Below are positions 25,501 through 35,427 of a stretch of 64,000 nt of DNA, piece by piece. Origin of the DNA: Phialophora verrucosa. Taxonomy: Eukaryota; Ascomycota; Eurotiomycetes; Chaetothyriales; Herpotrichiellaceae. The stretch covers positions 1 through 64,000 of the forward strand of contig MSED01000015.1 in NCBI GenBank assembly GCA_002099365.1. The letters are read 5' to 3'. The notes beneath the pieces are model-generated. The model was not told where the DNA came from. It saw nothing but the letters and a program-made list of their open reading frames with translations, and searched no databases. Numbering within the stretch: position 1 is the first letter of the stretch; each line of letters opens with the position of its first letter. The translations under genes were made by a program, and so were the position numbers.

Positions 25501-27267
25501 ATGGCCGCCCTCTTCGCATCAACCTTCGAACGATCAACGGTCGTCAAGAAAGTCTCACGTCCTCCACAGGAGCCCGGGCAGAAGTTGTTCTGGTTCGGAT
25601 GGTTCATGAAACGATTCAACGACCACGAGTCGGTGCGGAAGAACCCGGCACATCAAGACTCTAGACGGTCATTAGACACAATGGAAGTTGATTCCATCCC
25701 GAACAGTACAGCGGACCGCCTTCAAGCGATTTGGCGCTCACATCGTCGCAATCAGGTACCCGACCGTGCCTTCGATGAATTTTTCCCAGATGTCGGGCTA
25801 GAATGGTGTCGAACTGCAGAGCCAGCAAGTCTAGATCAACCTCAAAATGAGCAGCCTCGAGATGAGCAGCATCATCTGGTCGGACATCTTCTGGTTCCGG
25901 AAGCGCACCAAATCAGCGGGGAATTACCTGCAGTCCCGGTGGCGAATAGCAGTTCCATGCTCGTTTCTCCCAAGGCTAAAGGACTGGCAGCCGCGGCCGG
26001 GTTGCCCGAGTATGGCATTGACCGTTTCGTTTTCCTCAAACACGTCTTGGACAAGAACGGCCTCCCCCTGTCGCATCGTGCAAGCATAGAATCATTGATC
26101 CTCATGGCAATCCTCAGTCCGTTACAGAAAGTTGTCGTGGAAGGTCAGTGGGGAAGCGCGAAGATTAGTGGCATGGTCGGCGGTTTGATGGCTGTTGGTC
26201 CCTTCATGGGCAACAGAAACGAAATGTGGAACAGCATCAGACAGTATGTCGCGCCCATCTGGGAAGCCGTTTACGAGCATGAAAACGAGGGAAAGGAGAT
26301 CCCCATGTCAGACGCATTCAAGACGGCCCAGGAATTCATCAAAGGCGCTGTGGCCATGGTTGCGAAGGAGAAGAAGCTCAGCTTTGGTCCTCCTGGCGAG
26401 TCAATCCACGTTTACAATGGAGCAACAGCGAAACTGGAGCTCCTCATGATTCAGAGTCGGGCCGTGGACTGGCAAACGGCTAACAAAAAGCGTGCCGAAA
26501 ATGGCCACAAGAAACTACAGGCTGCGATCGCCAGAATCCTCCACCATCCCAAACTGAAGGATCCCGTCGATCGACAAGCCCCTGAAACCAGTGGCCTTCG
26601 CGGTCTTGCCGAATTGGAGTCAGTGTTGGTTGCCAACCTACCTCAGATCCTCGATGCTTTGCGGAGGATCATCAGCTGTATGGTCAACAACGCCAGTCGG
26701 GTCGTCAGTGACAGCAGATTCAGAGCCAAGCTGTCACAAGCAGAGCAAGAGACCGATGTTCGAGAGAAGTACGAGCTGTACCACATTGCCAGGGTCATGG
26801 AATCGGTCGTTATCGACGCAGTCTTTCCATGTTTCGTCGTCCACTGTCTCCGGGAATTCAAGCGACATTATCTTCCATCATTTGCCTTTTTCGATGGAAA
26901 CGCAGAAGAGTGGTGGGTTGTGATGCAAGATCTGCACTTCGTCCTCCTCGAAATCTTCTGTGTCGGTCCCAACGATCCGTTGGCATGCCTACCCACTGGC
27001 GTTGAATTGGAGGCATACATTAACATGGGGGCACCTGTCCAGAATCCTATCGACGATGTCGATCTCACCGAGAGAACGGACCCGGTGCCGTCGACTGATG
27101 AGGTTGGTCTTCCGCCTGATTGGTTGGACCCCGCCTACGAGTCGTTCTACTTCGACGACGACACCGATAAAGAGAATAACAAAATCCTCAAACAGGCACG
27201 TCAAGTGCCGCTCCCCGAACTGACCGCGGAGGAAGAGAACGACCTCATCGATTATAGCGATGTGTAA
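25501..27267 (+). CDS. Hypothetical protein, 588 aa, first gene after the RIP block
   Basis: A single uninterrupted frame of 588 codons starts with ATG at 25501 and has ordinary codon use. I do not recognise the family. The N-terminal ~150 residues are polar and probably disordered. The central part (about 165-520) is mixed helical and includes the hydrophobic stretches SLILMAILSPLQKVVVE and IISCMVNNASRVV. A cluster of aromatic and hydrophobic residues (AEEWWVVMQDLHFVLLEIF) lies near residue 480. The C-terminus is strongly acidic (FDDDTDKENN, EEENDLIDYSDV). There is no signal peptide or clear membrane span. Internal ATGs at residues 36 and 61 are alternative starts. It lies only about 290 bases from the RIP boundary and 518 bases upstream of the PARG-like gene on the same strand, but no functional link is shown. 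Confidence 0.75.
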   Translation: MAALFASTFERSTVVKKVSRPPQEPGQKLFWFGWFMKRFNDHESVRKNPAHQDSRRSLDTMEVDSIPNSTADRLQAIWRSHRRNQVPDRAFDEFFPDVGLEWCRTAEPASLDQPQNEQPRDEQHHLVGHLLVPEAHQISGELPAVPVANSSSMLVSPKAKGLAAAAGLPEYGIDRFVFLKHVLDKNGLPLSHRASIESLILMAILSPLQKVVVEGQWGSAKISGMVGGLMAVGPFMGNRNEMWNSIRQYVAPIWEAVYEHENEGKEIPMSDAFKTAQEFIKGAVAMVAKEKKLSFGPPGESIHVYNGATAKLELLMIQSRAVDWQTANKKRAENGHKKLQAAIARILHHPKLKDPVDRQAPETSGLRGLAELESVLVANLPQILDALRRIISCMVNNASRVVSDSRFRAKLSQAEQETDVREKYELYHIARVMESVVIDAVFPCFVVHCLREFKRHYLPSFAFFDGNAEEWWVVMQDLHFVLLEIFCVGPNDPLACLPTGVELEAYINMGAPVQNPIDDVDLTERTDPVPSTDEVGLPPDWLDPAYESFYFDDDTDKENNKILKQARQVPLPELTAEEENDLIDYSDV

Positions 27268-27784
27268 CCTGTCTGAGAACATACCTCGAATTGAGGTTTC
27301 AATACTCGCTTTTGGCACTGGCCAACACAGAATACCAGTCGAATAGGGTGTAAGGCGAATTAGCAATGCCCACAAAGCCTCGACGAAGGAGCCGGAGTGG
27401 TAGTGGTGGACGCCCGGGTACTGAATGTTGAGTTGACGGTCCCAGTCCGTAGAGGCCAGGCTTTGGAGGATGGCAGGAGAGGACACTGACCACAGTGTCA
27501 GTGAGCAGGGACAATAGGCTCCAAAATAGAATGAGCTTCAATGCTAGATGAGCATGAACCGCACCTGCCGCTGTGCACTCGAAGTAATAATTTTCATCGC
27601 CTGCGATCATACCCTTCACTTCAATTTCACCATCGCCTCACACAACAACACGTCAACCACCACGACCGGCAATGTCTCACTTCTTCCTTTTCTAAGGTAG
27701 AAACGTTCATCTACCAGTCGGAATTGACTTTTAAGCGATCGCCTCCTCGGTTTTGTCTCGTGCGCATTTCCACCTTCAGCAATC
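27268..27784. other. Intergenic region, 517 bp
   Basis: This lies between the orphan 588-codon gene and the PARG-like gene, both on the plus strand. It holds the 3' end of one and the promoter of the other. The last ~150 bases are pyrimidine-rich, a common feature of fungal promoters. I see no other gene. Confidence 0.6.
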
Positions 27785-28891
27785 ATGAGCGCACAAACAC
27801 CGCGGAATCCGAATAACACGAATCCTGGCGCGAGCACGAAATATGTGAATAGGGATATGGAAGATGATTCCAGAGCTATGGCCCCTCTGGGTACTAGCTA
27901 CAAAGACAAGAAGGGAAAAACCCAGTACATTGTCGAACCTGAAGCTTGGTACGCCCTGGGGGAAGCCGACAGAGCCAGTATGGCGATGGAATTCCAGAAT
28001 ATTGTTTTGCCCAGGATTCTCAAGGCTCGTCCAGAAGTCCAAGAGGCTGCCTCACGCAGTGTGAAGTTCAGGTTCGAAGACCTTGGATCCGATGAAGGGA
28101 TGGATATCGACGACTGCGTCCCCGCTCATGCAGACCGGGGCACAAACACATGGATTTTCGTCCTTCCCATTGACTGCCTGGACGCCGCGCAAATGGCACA
28201 CGAGTTTCAGCCGGATGAAAAGGTCGCAGTGCTCAATACAGCCAATGGGGAGAATCCTGGTGGCAGGTTTGAACGCGGTTCTTCTCTAGAAGAGGACAGT
28301 TTATGCATTCGGACCACGCTAATCAAACATCTCAAACAGCCTTCCGTCAGGTATCCTCTCGGTCAAAACGAAGTCGTGGTGTCACATGGCGTACTCGTTC
28401 TCAGTGCGGTCCCCACCCTGTTACTACCTCCGGCCCAGCTGTTCCATATCGACGTCCTCTCTTGTGCCCCTGTGGTAAACCCCCCACTCATGTGGAGAGA
28501 CAACAAGGCTTCGTACCAGAACGAGAAGCATCTCGAGCTGATGGTCGAAAAGATCACAGGAATTCTTCGCGTCGCGGCAGCTGGATATGCAACCTTGATC
28601 ATCGGTGCATTTGGCTGTGGTGATTACAAAAATCCAACCGAAGTGGTTGCCGAACAAATGAAGCTCATTCTGACGCGGATCAATTGGAGAGCAAAAGGAA
28701 TCAAGCGGGTCGTTATCGCCATCGATGACCGCTCACCACGCCAGCCGGTCTGGGCTAAATTTGCCAAAGTTTTCGATGGTGCTCCCGGAGTTCGCGTCGA
28801 TCACGACGGCACCGGCACCCAGACTATACGCCTGAAATCCATAGCATCGGATCTCATCCATCGGCGTCCACGTGTTTCCAGCTATCACTGA
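27785..28891 (+). CDS. Microbial-type PARG-like protein (TIGR02452/DUF2263 family)
   Basis: This 368-aa intronless protein belongs to the microbial-type poly(ADP-ribose) glycohydrolase group, a macrodomain fold that hydrolyses ADP-ribose chains. Supporting motifs are NTANGENPGGRFERGSSLEED at about residues 151-171, which corresponds to the ADP-ribose-binding and catalytic loop, and IIGAFGCGDYKNP at about 272-284, which matches the conserved GAWGCG block. The two acidic residues E169 and E170 sit where the family's catalytic Glu pair lies. The signature differs from the textbook GGG-x(6-8)-QEE form: here it is GGR and LEE. The N-terminal ~30 residues are polar. No targeting signal is evident, so it is probably nuclear or cytosolic. 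Activity is inferred from the family; the changed loop leaves it uncertain. Confidence 0.82.
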   Translation: MSAQTPRNPNNTNPGASTKYVNRDMEDDSRAMAPLGTSYKDKKGKTQYIVEPEAWYALGEADRASMAMEFQNIVLPRILKARPEVQEAASRSVKFRFEDLGSDEGMDIDDCVPAHADRGTNTWIFVLPIDCLDAAQMAHEFQPDEKVAVLNTANGENPGGRFERGSSLEEDSLCIRTTLIKHLKQPSVRYPLGQNEVVVSHGVLVLSAVPTLLLPPAQLFHIDVLSCAPVVNPPLMWRDNKASYQNEKHLELMVEKITGILRVAAAGYATLIIGAFGCGDYKNPTEVVAEQMKLILTRINWRAKGIKRVVIAIDDRSPRQPVWAKFAKVFDGAPGVRVDHDGTGTQTIRLKSIASDLIHRRPRVSSYH

Positions 28892-30611
28892 CAAGAGGGA
28901 ATTTCCTCGCTGTACGACTTCGGACCCAACGAATCGCTCTAAGCGGAATCCGACTTCCACGGCCGAGAATTCCTGTCTGTTTGGAGACGTTTGTGGTGGA
29001 GTTACAGCTGAGCTGGTGGGAAGGGGGAGTTCGAGGTCACCGCAGTAACTCAATAGTCAGAATGACTCAACTGGCGAAGGTGGGAGGCAGTGCTCAGAAT
29101 GAGCTGGTCCGGGTGCTTTAGAGCATGATCAATGTAGATAGAACTCCTTTGGGGAGCTAGAATCAGAGCCTGCGATGACTCCCCTCAGGTATCCTGATAA
29201 ACTTGGCAGTTCCTGCAGCGCCATCCACATGCGGCTTTTAGAAATTGAAGCCAGCCTGTTTGCAAGCCCTGTACCCCTGCCAAAGTCCGCCGGCTGTCTG
29301 TGTTGGTTCATCTTCTTCAGGTCTTCATTCCTCCATCCTGCCGTCCAGTCTCCCACGTCACGATGTCTTCCACCTCTTCCTGGTCGAGGCGTAGCACTGG
29401 TGAGATCATGCAGGAGCATTTTGTTCGAAGGGGAATATGCTGTGCGAGTAATGAGTGCTGATGGGGATGGACCGCGTTCATTCAAGGACCACATTCGAGT
29501 GCCTGTAGGACGCTTGAGTGTTATTGTCGCAAGATATGGCTTCAGGTGATGAAGCAGAACCCTTCGTTGCAGCTTGGACTCTGTTCTGACACGAGTGGGC
29601 AGAAGAGGATCGTCGTAGCGCTCGAGCAAGGCCGGATACGATAAGATGTAAGTCGCTGGCTGCAGGTGCATTAGCTGATGAGAGCTGTGCCGAGGCGGAC
29701 AAGACCAAATACCATCACCCTGGAAGAAGCAATGTTCAAAGGGAATGAATGCGGTTCGGAGTTTCTTGAACCATCGTGTTGTGAAGCGACTGGACTGTTG
29801 AAGGTCGAAATTCTTGCGGCCTTGCTAATTTCTTTTCAACTTTCTCAAACACTCATCCCTCCCTCCAAAGATCAGGGCCCCCTTTCAACAGACGACATTC
29901 CGGGAGCGCTTCTAAGTGTGAAGATGCCTCACAGCCTTGCGAAATCGGCACTGACACGAACGAAGAACATTGCCACCCGAATTAACATCAAAGAACCATC
30001 ACTCCGTACAACATCCATACCCGCACCCTTCGACGACTCGCAAAGAATTCATTTTGTACTTTGAGCGCAACCTACGAAACGCCAGGACCATCACCGTCGA
30101 GGCACCACAGATCATAGGCATGTAATCGGACAGGCTCTCCGATGAAGATGAAGATGGATTTTCACAAGCATACACACCGATTGACGCCAACACTGCAGTT
30201 GTGAATTCAATGCCATGGGAGTGTCACATTCTGGCGGTCAGAAACAAGGGGACCCGAGATCATGCGGCACTCCTACAATCGGAATCAAGTTCGATGTGGA
30301 GGTTGGCTGAATGGTCTGAGAAGACGACACTGACCCCGAAACTGGAGGTGTGGTCTGTCTCGAGCGACAATCAACGCTTGATGCACCTACATTTGAGTGG
30401 TATGGTATGAAACAGAGATTCACAAGTCCCCAAGTGGTTCTGCCCCTGAAGGCATTACTCTTGGCAAACACAATTTCAATCGCACGCCCCATGGAACTTC
30501 TGAAGTGGAGCATCTACCCGATGTGGTGAATGTGGGGTTTCCTGCTGTGAGCGCAGTTGGAGCAAGTGGTGGAACAGGAATTGGAGGCTACTCAAATAGC
30601 GTCGAGTTGAC
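28892..30611. other. Gene-poor intergenic region, 1.7 kb
   Basis: The sequence has normal base composition. The longest ATG-started frames (minus strand 29129-29671, 180 codons; plus strand 29678-30064, 128 codons) look compositionally random and match nothing I know. The region includes the promoter of the VAO-type oxidase at its right end. No repeats or RIP signature are visible. Confidence 0.5.
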
Positions 30612-32587
30612 ATGCAGGAACAGCCAGAGAAGCAATCAACAGCCATGGGTTCAACAGATATCAAATTTCCAATCCGGTACGAAGACCCAGAGTACCAATC
30701 AAGCCATCGCAACCTCTTTTCCGGAGTACTTCTATCTCCGTTGGAGAATGTGCTCCCACCGGGCGTGAGCCAGCAACAGTTCGACCAGGCGGTAACCGAC
30801 TTCGAAAGTGCAGTCGGCAAAGATCATGTTTTCAGAGGGCAATCGCTCGAAGAATATGTCGATCCGTACGAGCTATGGGAGAAAGAAGGCAAGCGGAAGA
30901 TGCCAAGTGCGGCGGTCTGGTGAGTTCTGTTTCACGAAGCATGAATGGGACTGACGCGAGAAGCCCTGCATCATCCGATGAACTGCGAGCAGTACTTGCG
31001 GTTGCGAACAAGCATGGCATTCCTGTGTGGACATTCTCACGCGGCAAGAATCTTGGGTGAGTCGCTCCTAGCACCCGCCAGCAAGTCTAATGTACCAGAT
31101 ATGGCGGACCGGCACCAAGACTCAACGGATCGGTCGCATTGGATCTGCATCGCATGAATCGCATCATTGAAGTCAACGACAAGTTTTCATACGCTGTCGT
31201 AGAGCCGGGCGTCACCTTCACTGATCTGTACCTGTACTGTGCAAAGCACAAACTTCGAGTATGGCCGAGCGTACCCTCATTGGGCTGGGGAAGCGTGGTT
31301 GGAAATGTATGTGGTCCGACCGCTACAAGTCATCACTAACGGTGGCAGACTGTTGATCGAGGAACCGGCTTCACCCCGACAGCGACCCATCATCAACACA
31401 TCAGCGGAATGGAAGTCATGCTTGCAGATGGCGATGTCATCCGCACAGGTCAATTTGCCATCTCAAACTCGCCGTCAGCACACTTGTCCAAGTTCAGTTT
31501 CGGCCCGTCGATCGAGGGTCTCTTCCTGCAGAGCAATCTTGGAATCGTTACCAAGATGGGCATTTGGCTTCATCCGCAACCTCAGGCGTACATGTCTTGC
31601 TCGTGGGACATGCCCAATTTCGAAGACGTGGAGACGGTTGTTGACATTTTCGGGGAATTGCGGAGAGATGGCTTGCTCCCAAACACGGTGTACGTCTCCA
31701 ACATCGTCGAATGGCTTGGTATGTCAGGCAAACGTGCAGAGATGTGGCCAGAAGAAGGACCGATCCCAGACTGGCGACTTCGAGAATTGCAGAAAGAGCT
31801 CGGCTTCGGGTACTGGAACGTCAAATTCGGCCTGTACGGTGCCAAGGATGTCGTTCAGTCTCACTTCAACGAACTCAAGAGAATCATCAGCAAGAAAGCA
31901 CCCGGTCATGAGGATCGCCTGATCGGTCAGATCTTCTCCGGGGAAAATGACGAACTTCTGGAAGCAACCTCCATCCCAGAACCACATGGTGGATTCTTCG
32001 TTGGCGTGCCGAGCCTGTGGAGTCTGCCCATGGTCAAGTATCGGCTGCCAAAGGAGAAAGCTGGCATTGGTGCTCATGCCGACTATTCCCCAATCATTCC
32101 CTCCGATGGCAAGACTGTCCTAGAATGGGTAACGACGGCTCGGAAGATCTGCGAAGCTCAAGGGTTCGACTTGTTCTGCGACTTCTTTATGCATGAGCGG
32201 CATGTCATCTTTGTTAATATGATGGTTTTTGATAAATCAAATCCGGAGCATCGAAAAGCAGTAGATACCATCTTCCACAGTCTGTACAAGGAAGGCCGGC
32301 AGAGGGGTTTCAGCAAGTATCGATCGCACATCAACTATATGGGTACGTCCTTGCTTCCATGACGAGGCATGTACTGACGGTTCCCAGATCTTGTTGCGGA
32401 TGCGTACGATTTCAATGATCACGCCTATCGAAGATTCGTAGAGAGGCTGAAGGTATATGATTCACAAGACCACCATCGTTCATTTCGCTGACTGCATCAG
32501 GACACGGTTGATCCGAATGGCATTCTGTCGCCTGGCAAGCAGGGTATTTGGCCGGCAAAGTATAGGAATTTCAGGGAGAAACTGTAA
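30612..32587 (+). CDS. Vanillyl-alcohol oxidase-family FAD-linked oxidase
   Basis: Six exons: 30612-30919, 30964-31056, 31099-31306, 31349-32342, 32388-32452 and 32501-32587, giving 584 aa. The five introns are 42-48 nt, and all joins restore family sequence. The protein is a VAO/4-cresol-oxidase type flavoprotein with an N-terminal PCMH FAD-binding domain (about 95-290) and a C-terminal FAD-oxidase cap. RGKNLGYGG (Tyr135) matches the VAO Tyr108 region. GAH at His446 matches the His422 that binds FAD covalently in Penicillium VAO. KYRSH (Tyr527, Arg528) matches Tyr503-Arg504. By eye alignment the position of VAO Asp170 is Ser194, Tyr187 is Phe211, and pocket residues Glu410, Thr457 and Thr459 also differ. 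It is likely a phenol or related oxidase with a substrate unlike vanillyl alcohol. No signal peptide is apparent. Confidence 0.9.
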
Positions 32588-33014
32588 CGCGATGCGTCTC
32601 GTCTGCAGCAGGTAAACGCACTTGCAAAAGGTGTTAGGCCCTCCCAAGACCTGTAACCAGAACATCGCAGGCAAGCTCAGATCTTATACTGCTCCGAGGA
32701 CCGTAAAGCTGGCCAGAGTTGCAGGAAATCTCTCGTGGGAGAAGGGTTGTGTATCGCGTAGCTTCGCTGCAAGTCTCCGGTTTTTCAGCCTGTGTTCAGC
32801 AGAAGTGCATTTCTCCTTGCAGCAACCAACATCTCAAATTGTGGGATCCCTTTGGACTGCCGTGTAAGAGCGATCGCCACGAAAGATCACGCGGATTGCT
32901 TGTGTCCTTCTGGCTAAGAATGCTTAGCTCCATTGTGTTTGTAGACTTTGATCAAAAGTGCAACTGTACACGATCAGACAAAGGCGATGTTTCCATCAAT
33001 TTGCAGCTCAATTG
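32588..33014. other. Convergent 3' intergenic region, 427 bp
   Basis: This lies between the stop of the oxidase (+) and the stop of the YVTN protein (-). It should hold both 3' UTRs and polyadenylation regions. No gene or repeat is visible. Confidence 0.6.
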
Positions 33015-34454
33015 TTAGTCCTCTGTGACCTGGAGGGAGTCTAGATCATACACTCCGAACCACTTAAAGAAGGCCAATACCTGTGATGCAGCTCCACAGC
33101 CAGTCTTGGTTGGGGAACTCGCTTTGAAGCTCACCAACGGGACCCTCGTATCTCCTCCACCGCATACCGAGCATACTGCAGAGGCGGTATAGGACCCGTT
33201 CAATCTCAAATTCCTGCCAATGACTTGGAACATATCGACTCCATCAGTCTGCCTGACGGTAACCAACGCCTGAGGGGTACTGTTACTGCTCATTCCGGTA
33301 GATGCCACCGGGATCAGTTTATTGGCAGTCTGCAGGTTGAGACCCTGCGTGCCTAAGTTCCGCGTGCCAGCCGACACATCCGAGACGGCCCCGGCAACAT
33401 ATATCAAAGCCTGCCCTTCTTGTCCAATTGGAATTGTATCGATGATCCTGAGAGTGGAGGTATCGACAATGTCCATTGTGTCACTGTGTTCGTTGAGCAC
33501 GTACATCCGTGTGTTATCTGGACTGGGCCAGAGGCCGTGAGGTTCGATGCCGCTTGCCTGGATCGCGCCAATGTATGTTGGCACACTCTGTGGTGTTGCC
33601 TGCGAGTACACTTTGGTGTGGTTCAATGCTGCGACAGTGACGAAGGCATAAGTCGTCCCATTCACGACTGCGAAGTTGGGATGATTCGTCTCTGGACCGG
33701 TCTCCAGGACCGAAATGACTTTCCTCGCGTGCAGGTCGATGACGGAAACCTGTCCTGTCATCTTATGCGCAGCCCACAGAGAACCTCCGTCTGCAGAGAG
33801 CATCATGTCTGAAGAAAACTTGTCCGCAAGACCCGTGATGTTGTACTTGACCTTTTTTGAAGCCACATCGATAACCGAAATCACAGGGGCGCGGATATGA
33901 TTGACATATGCATCATTACCATTAGGGCTGAAAAGGACTTTGCTAGGTCCATCCGCAGTCTTGATTCTGCCGATCAAGCTTCCTTTGATCCCGTCAACAA
34001 TATTGACGCTCGACACCCCGCGGGTCCCGATCCAGATAGTTCGATTGTCAGGGCTGAAGAAAGCTTCATGCGGACCCCGGTCGACAAACGTCTGGGAGAT
34101 GATGCTGTTGTCCGACGTACAGATGACCGTGACAGTATTCGTCAACACACTCAACGACACAATGTACTTTCCATCTCGCGAGAAGCCAAGACCGTGCGAG
34201 CTCACAGACCGTACATATTGCGGGTTGAGGTCGTCCGTCAGTCGTGGATCACCGAGATTGATGGTTCCCAGGACTTTATTCTGGCTCGGGTCGATCACGG
34301 ATATTGTGTTTGAAGTCTGGTCGCCGGTGTAGATGCGGTCAGAAGCCGAGATTGGAGCTCCTTTGCCTGCTAGTGCAGGTGCTTGAACTTGAGCTGCACC
34401 GAGAGTCAAGATGCTGAATGCAAAGCTCAAGTGAGAGAGGACTCTGAACTTCAT
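33015..34454 (-). CDS. Secreted YVTN-type beta-propeller repeat protein
   Basis: This intronless 479-aa protein starts with a signal peptide of about 21-25 residues (FAFSILTLGAAQ core). Repeats of about 40-45 residues follow, with the pattern SVIDPSQNKVLGTI, VNIVDGIKGSLIGRI, SVIDVASKKVKYNI, SVIDLHARKVISVL and MDIVDTSTLRIIDTI, each preceded by a FSPDG/FSPNG-like turn. This is the 7-bladed YVTN/NHL-like propeller architecture. The C-terminal ~130 residues are a separate segment with Cys residues (CSVCGGG). There are several N-glycosylation sequons. The role is probably extracellular or cell-wall associated. Similar propellers include surface antigens and lactonase-like proteins; no catalytic residues can be assigned here. 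Confidence 0.88.
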   Translation of the reverse strand: MKFRVLSHLSFAFSILTLGAAQVQAPALAGKGAPISASDRIYTGDQTSNTISVIDPSQNKVLGTINLGDPRLTDDLNPQYVRSVSSHGLGFSRDGKYIVSLSVLTNTVTVICTSDNSIISQTFVDRGPHEAFFSPDNRTIWIGTRGVSSVNIVDGIKGSLIGRIKTADGPSKVLFSPNGNDAYVNHIRAPVISVIDVASKKVKYNITGLADKFSSDMMLSADGGSLWAAHKMTGQVSVIDLHARKVISVLETGPETNHPNFAVVNGTTYAFVTVAALNHTKVYSQATPQSVPTYIGAIQASGIEPHGLWPSPDNTRMYVLNEHSDTMDIVDTSTLRIIDTIPIGQEGQALIYVAGAVSDVSAGTRNLGTQGLNLQTANKLIPVASTGMSSNSTPQALVTVRQTDGVDMFQVIGRNLRLNGSYTASAVCSVCGGGDTRVPLVSFKASSPTKTGCGAASQVLAFFKWFGVYDLDSLQVTED

Positions 34455-35427
34455 TTTGGTTTGTTTTATACTTTCCGGTCGAAAATCTGTACCTCAAGGC
34501 AAGGGTGGAAGTCGTCTGATGTTTTCATATACCAATTTATAGCTCTTTATCCCCCGTTGACAATGCCGAGTACCGGGGGTCGGCGCAGGTTGAATGTCTA
34601 ATTGTAGATTGATGGCAAGCTATACGTCGGACCTACTTACTAGGGACTAGTTGAAGCAGGTACCATCACCAAATGAGGGATGTATACTCCGGACTTCTGG
34701 CAAGCAAGCTGGGTTCAGGGATTCGTTATACCCCTAACTTCATTCTGGACGATGTATAAGGAAGTTCCCAGCGAGGATGAATCGTTCTGGAAGTCGTGAT
34801 TGGTCAATGTGCTAAGATCAAGGCAGGTGAGAAGTTAGCGTCAGGTACGGAGTACCCAGTACTTCGTAAAGGACGATGGATCCGTTTCATCAAGCCCACT
34901 CCGATGGGGATAATCATTTCAGCAAGGGCAGTTGGCACTCGTTGAGCCTCTTTCAGGTGACGTCTTCATCATCCGGGCGTAGCTCTCTTTCCAGTGAGGT
35001 GCAAAAAGCATTAGTACCTTGTACAGCCCCGGATGCCAGTAAACAACGCTAGACCTGTCCAGGCTGACTCGAGATGCTAAAGAGAAGAAATCGCCAAGGA
35101 GAGGAACGTGCGTTGCGGTTATAGCCGGCATCGCACAGTCGCCGCGGCTTAGCACGCCAATGCCTGTGCGTTACGACTCTCGCAGCGGCTCAAATACGGA
35201 ACCCTAGGAATACACCCGGAGCACCCCGACGTAGCTGCGGAGGGCACAAGCATACACCTAACATTTTCACGGCCCGTACCTCGTATTGTGTGCTTCGTAC
35301 CGCCGAATTTTCCGTCGTCTTCGCGTTAGTTCTCATCTCGCATTCGATCTTCCTGCCCACCCCAGCGATCTCGGATGGGCACACATACAATCCAGTAGTG
35401 ATATCAGGACTATTGCCATCGTCTCTG
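34455..35427. other. Divergent intergenic region, 973 bp
   Basis: This separates the YVTN gene (-) from the AlkB-like gene (+) and must contain both promoters. A frame in phase with the AlkB gene extends upstream to 35290 but begins with GTG, so I do not count it as coding. Confidence 0.55.
34532..34542 (-). promoter_or_regulatory. TATA-like element upstream of the YVTN gene
   Basis: On the minus strand CTATAAATTGG lies about 80 bases upstream of the ATG at 34454, a plausible core-promoter TATA position. This rests on pattern and position only. Confidence 0.35.

Noticed and set aside
29129..29671. Minus-strand 180-codon frame as a gene
   Set aside because: It has an ATG, but no recognisable domain, biased composition, and a competing plus-strand frame over the same bases.
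31349..32342. Loss of the covalent FAD-binding histidine in the VAO-like enzyme
   Set aside because: A first alignment by eye was wrong; counting residues places the conserved GAH histidine (His446) at the VAO His422 position, so it is retained.
35290..35427. N-terminal hydrophobic extension of the AlkB-like protein
   Set aside because: The extension starts with GTG and contains no ATG before 35428, so the signal-like hydrophobic stretch is probably untranslated.
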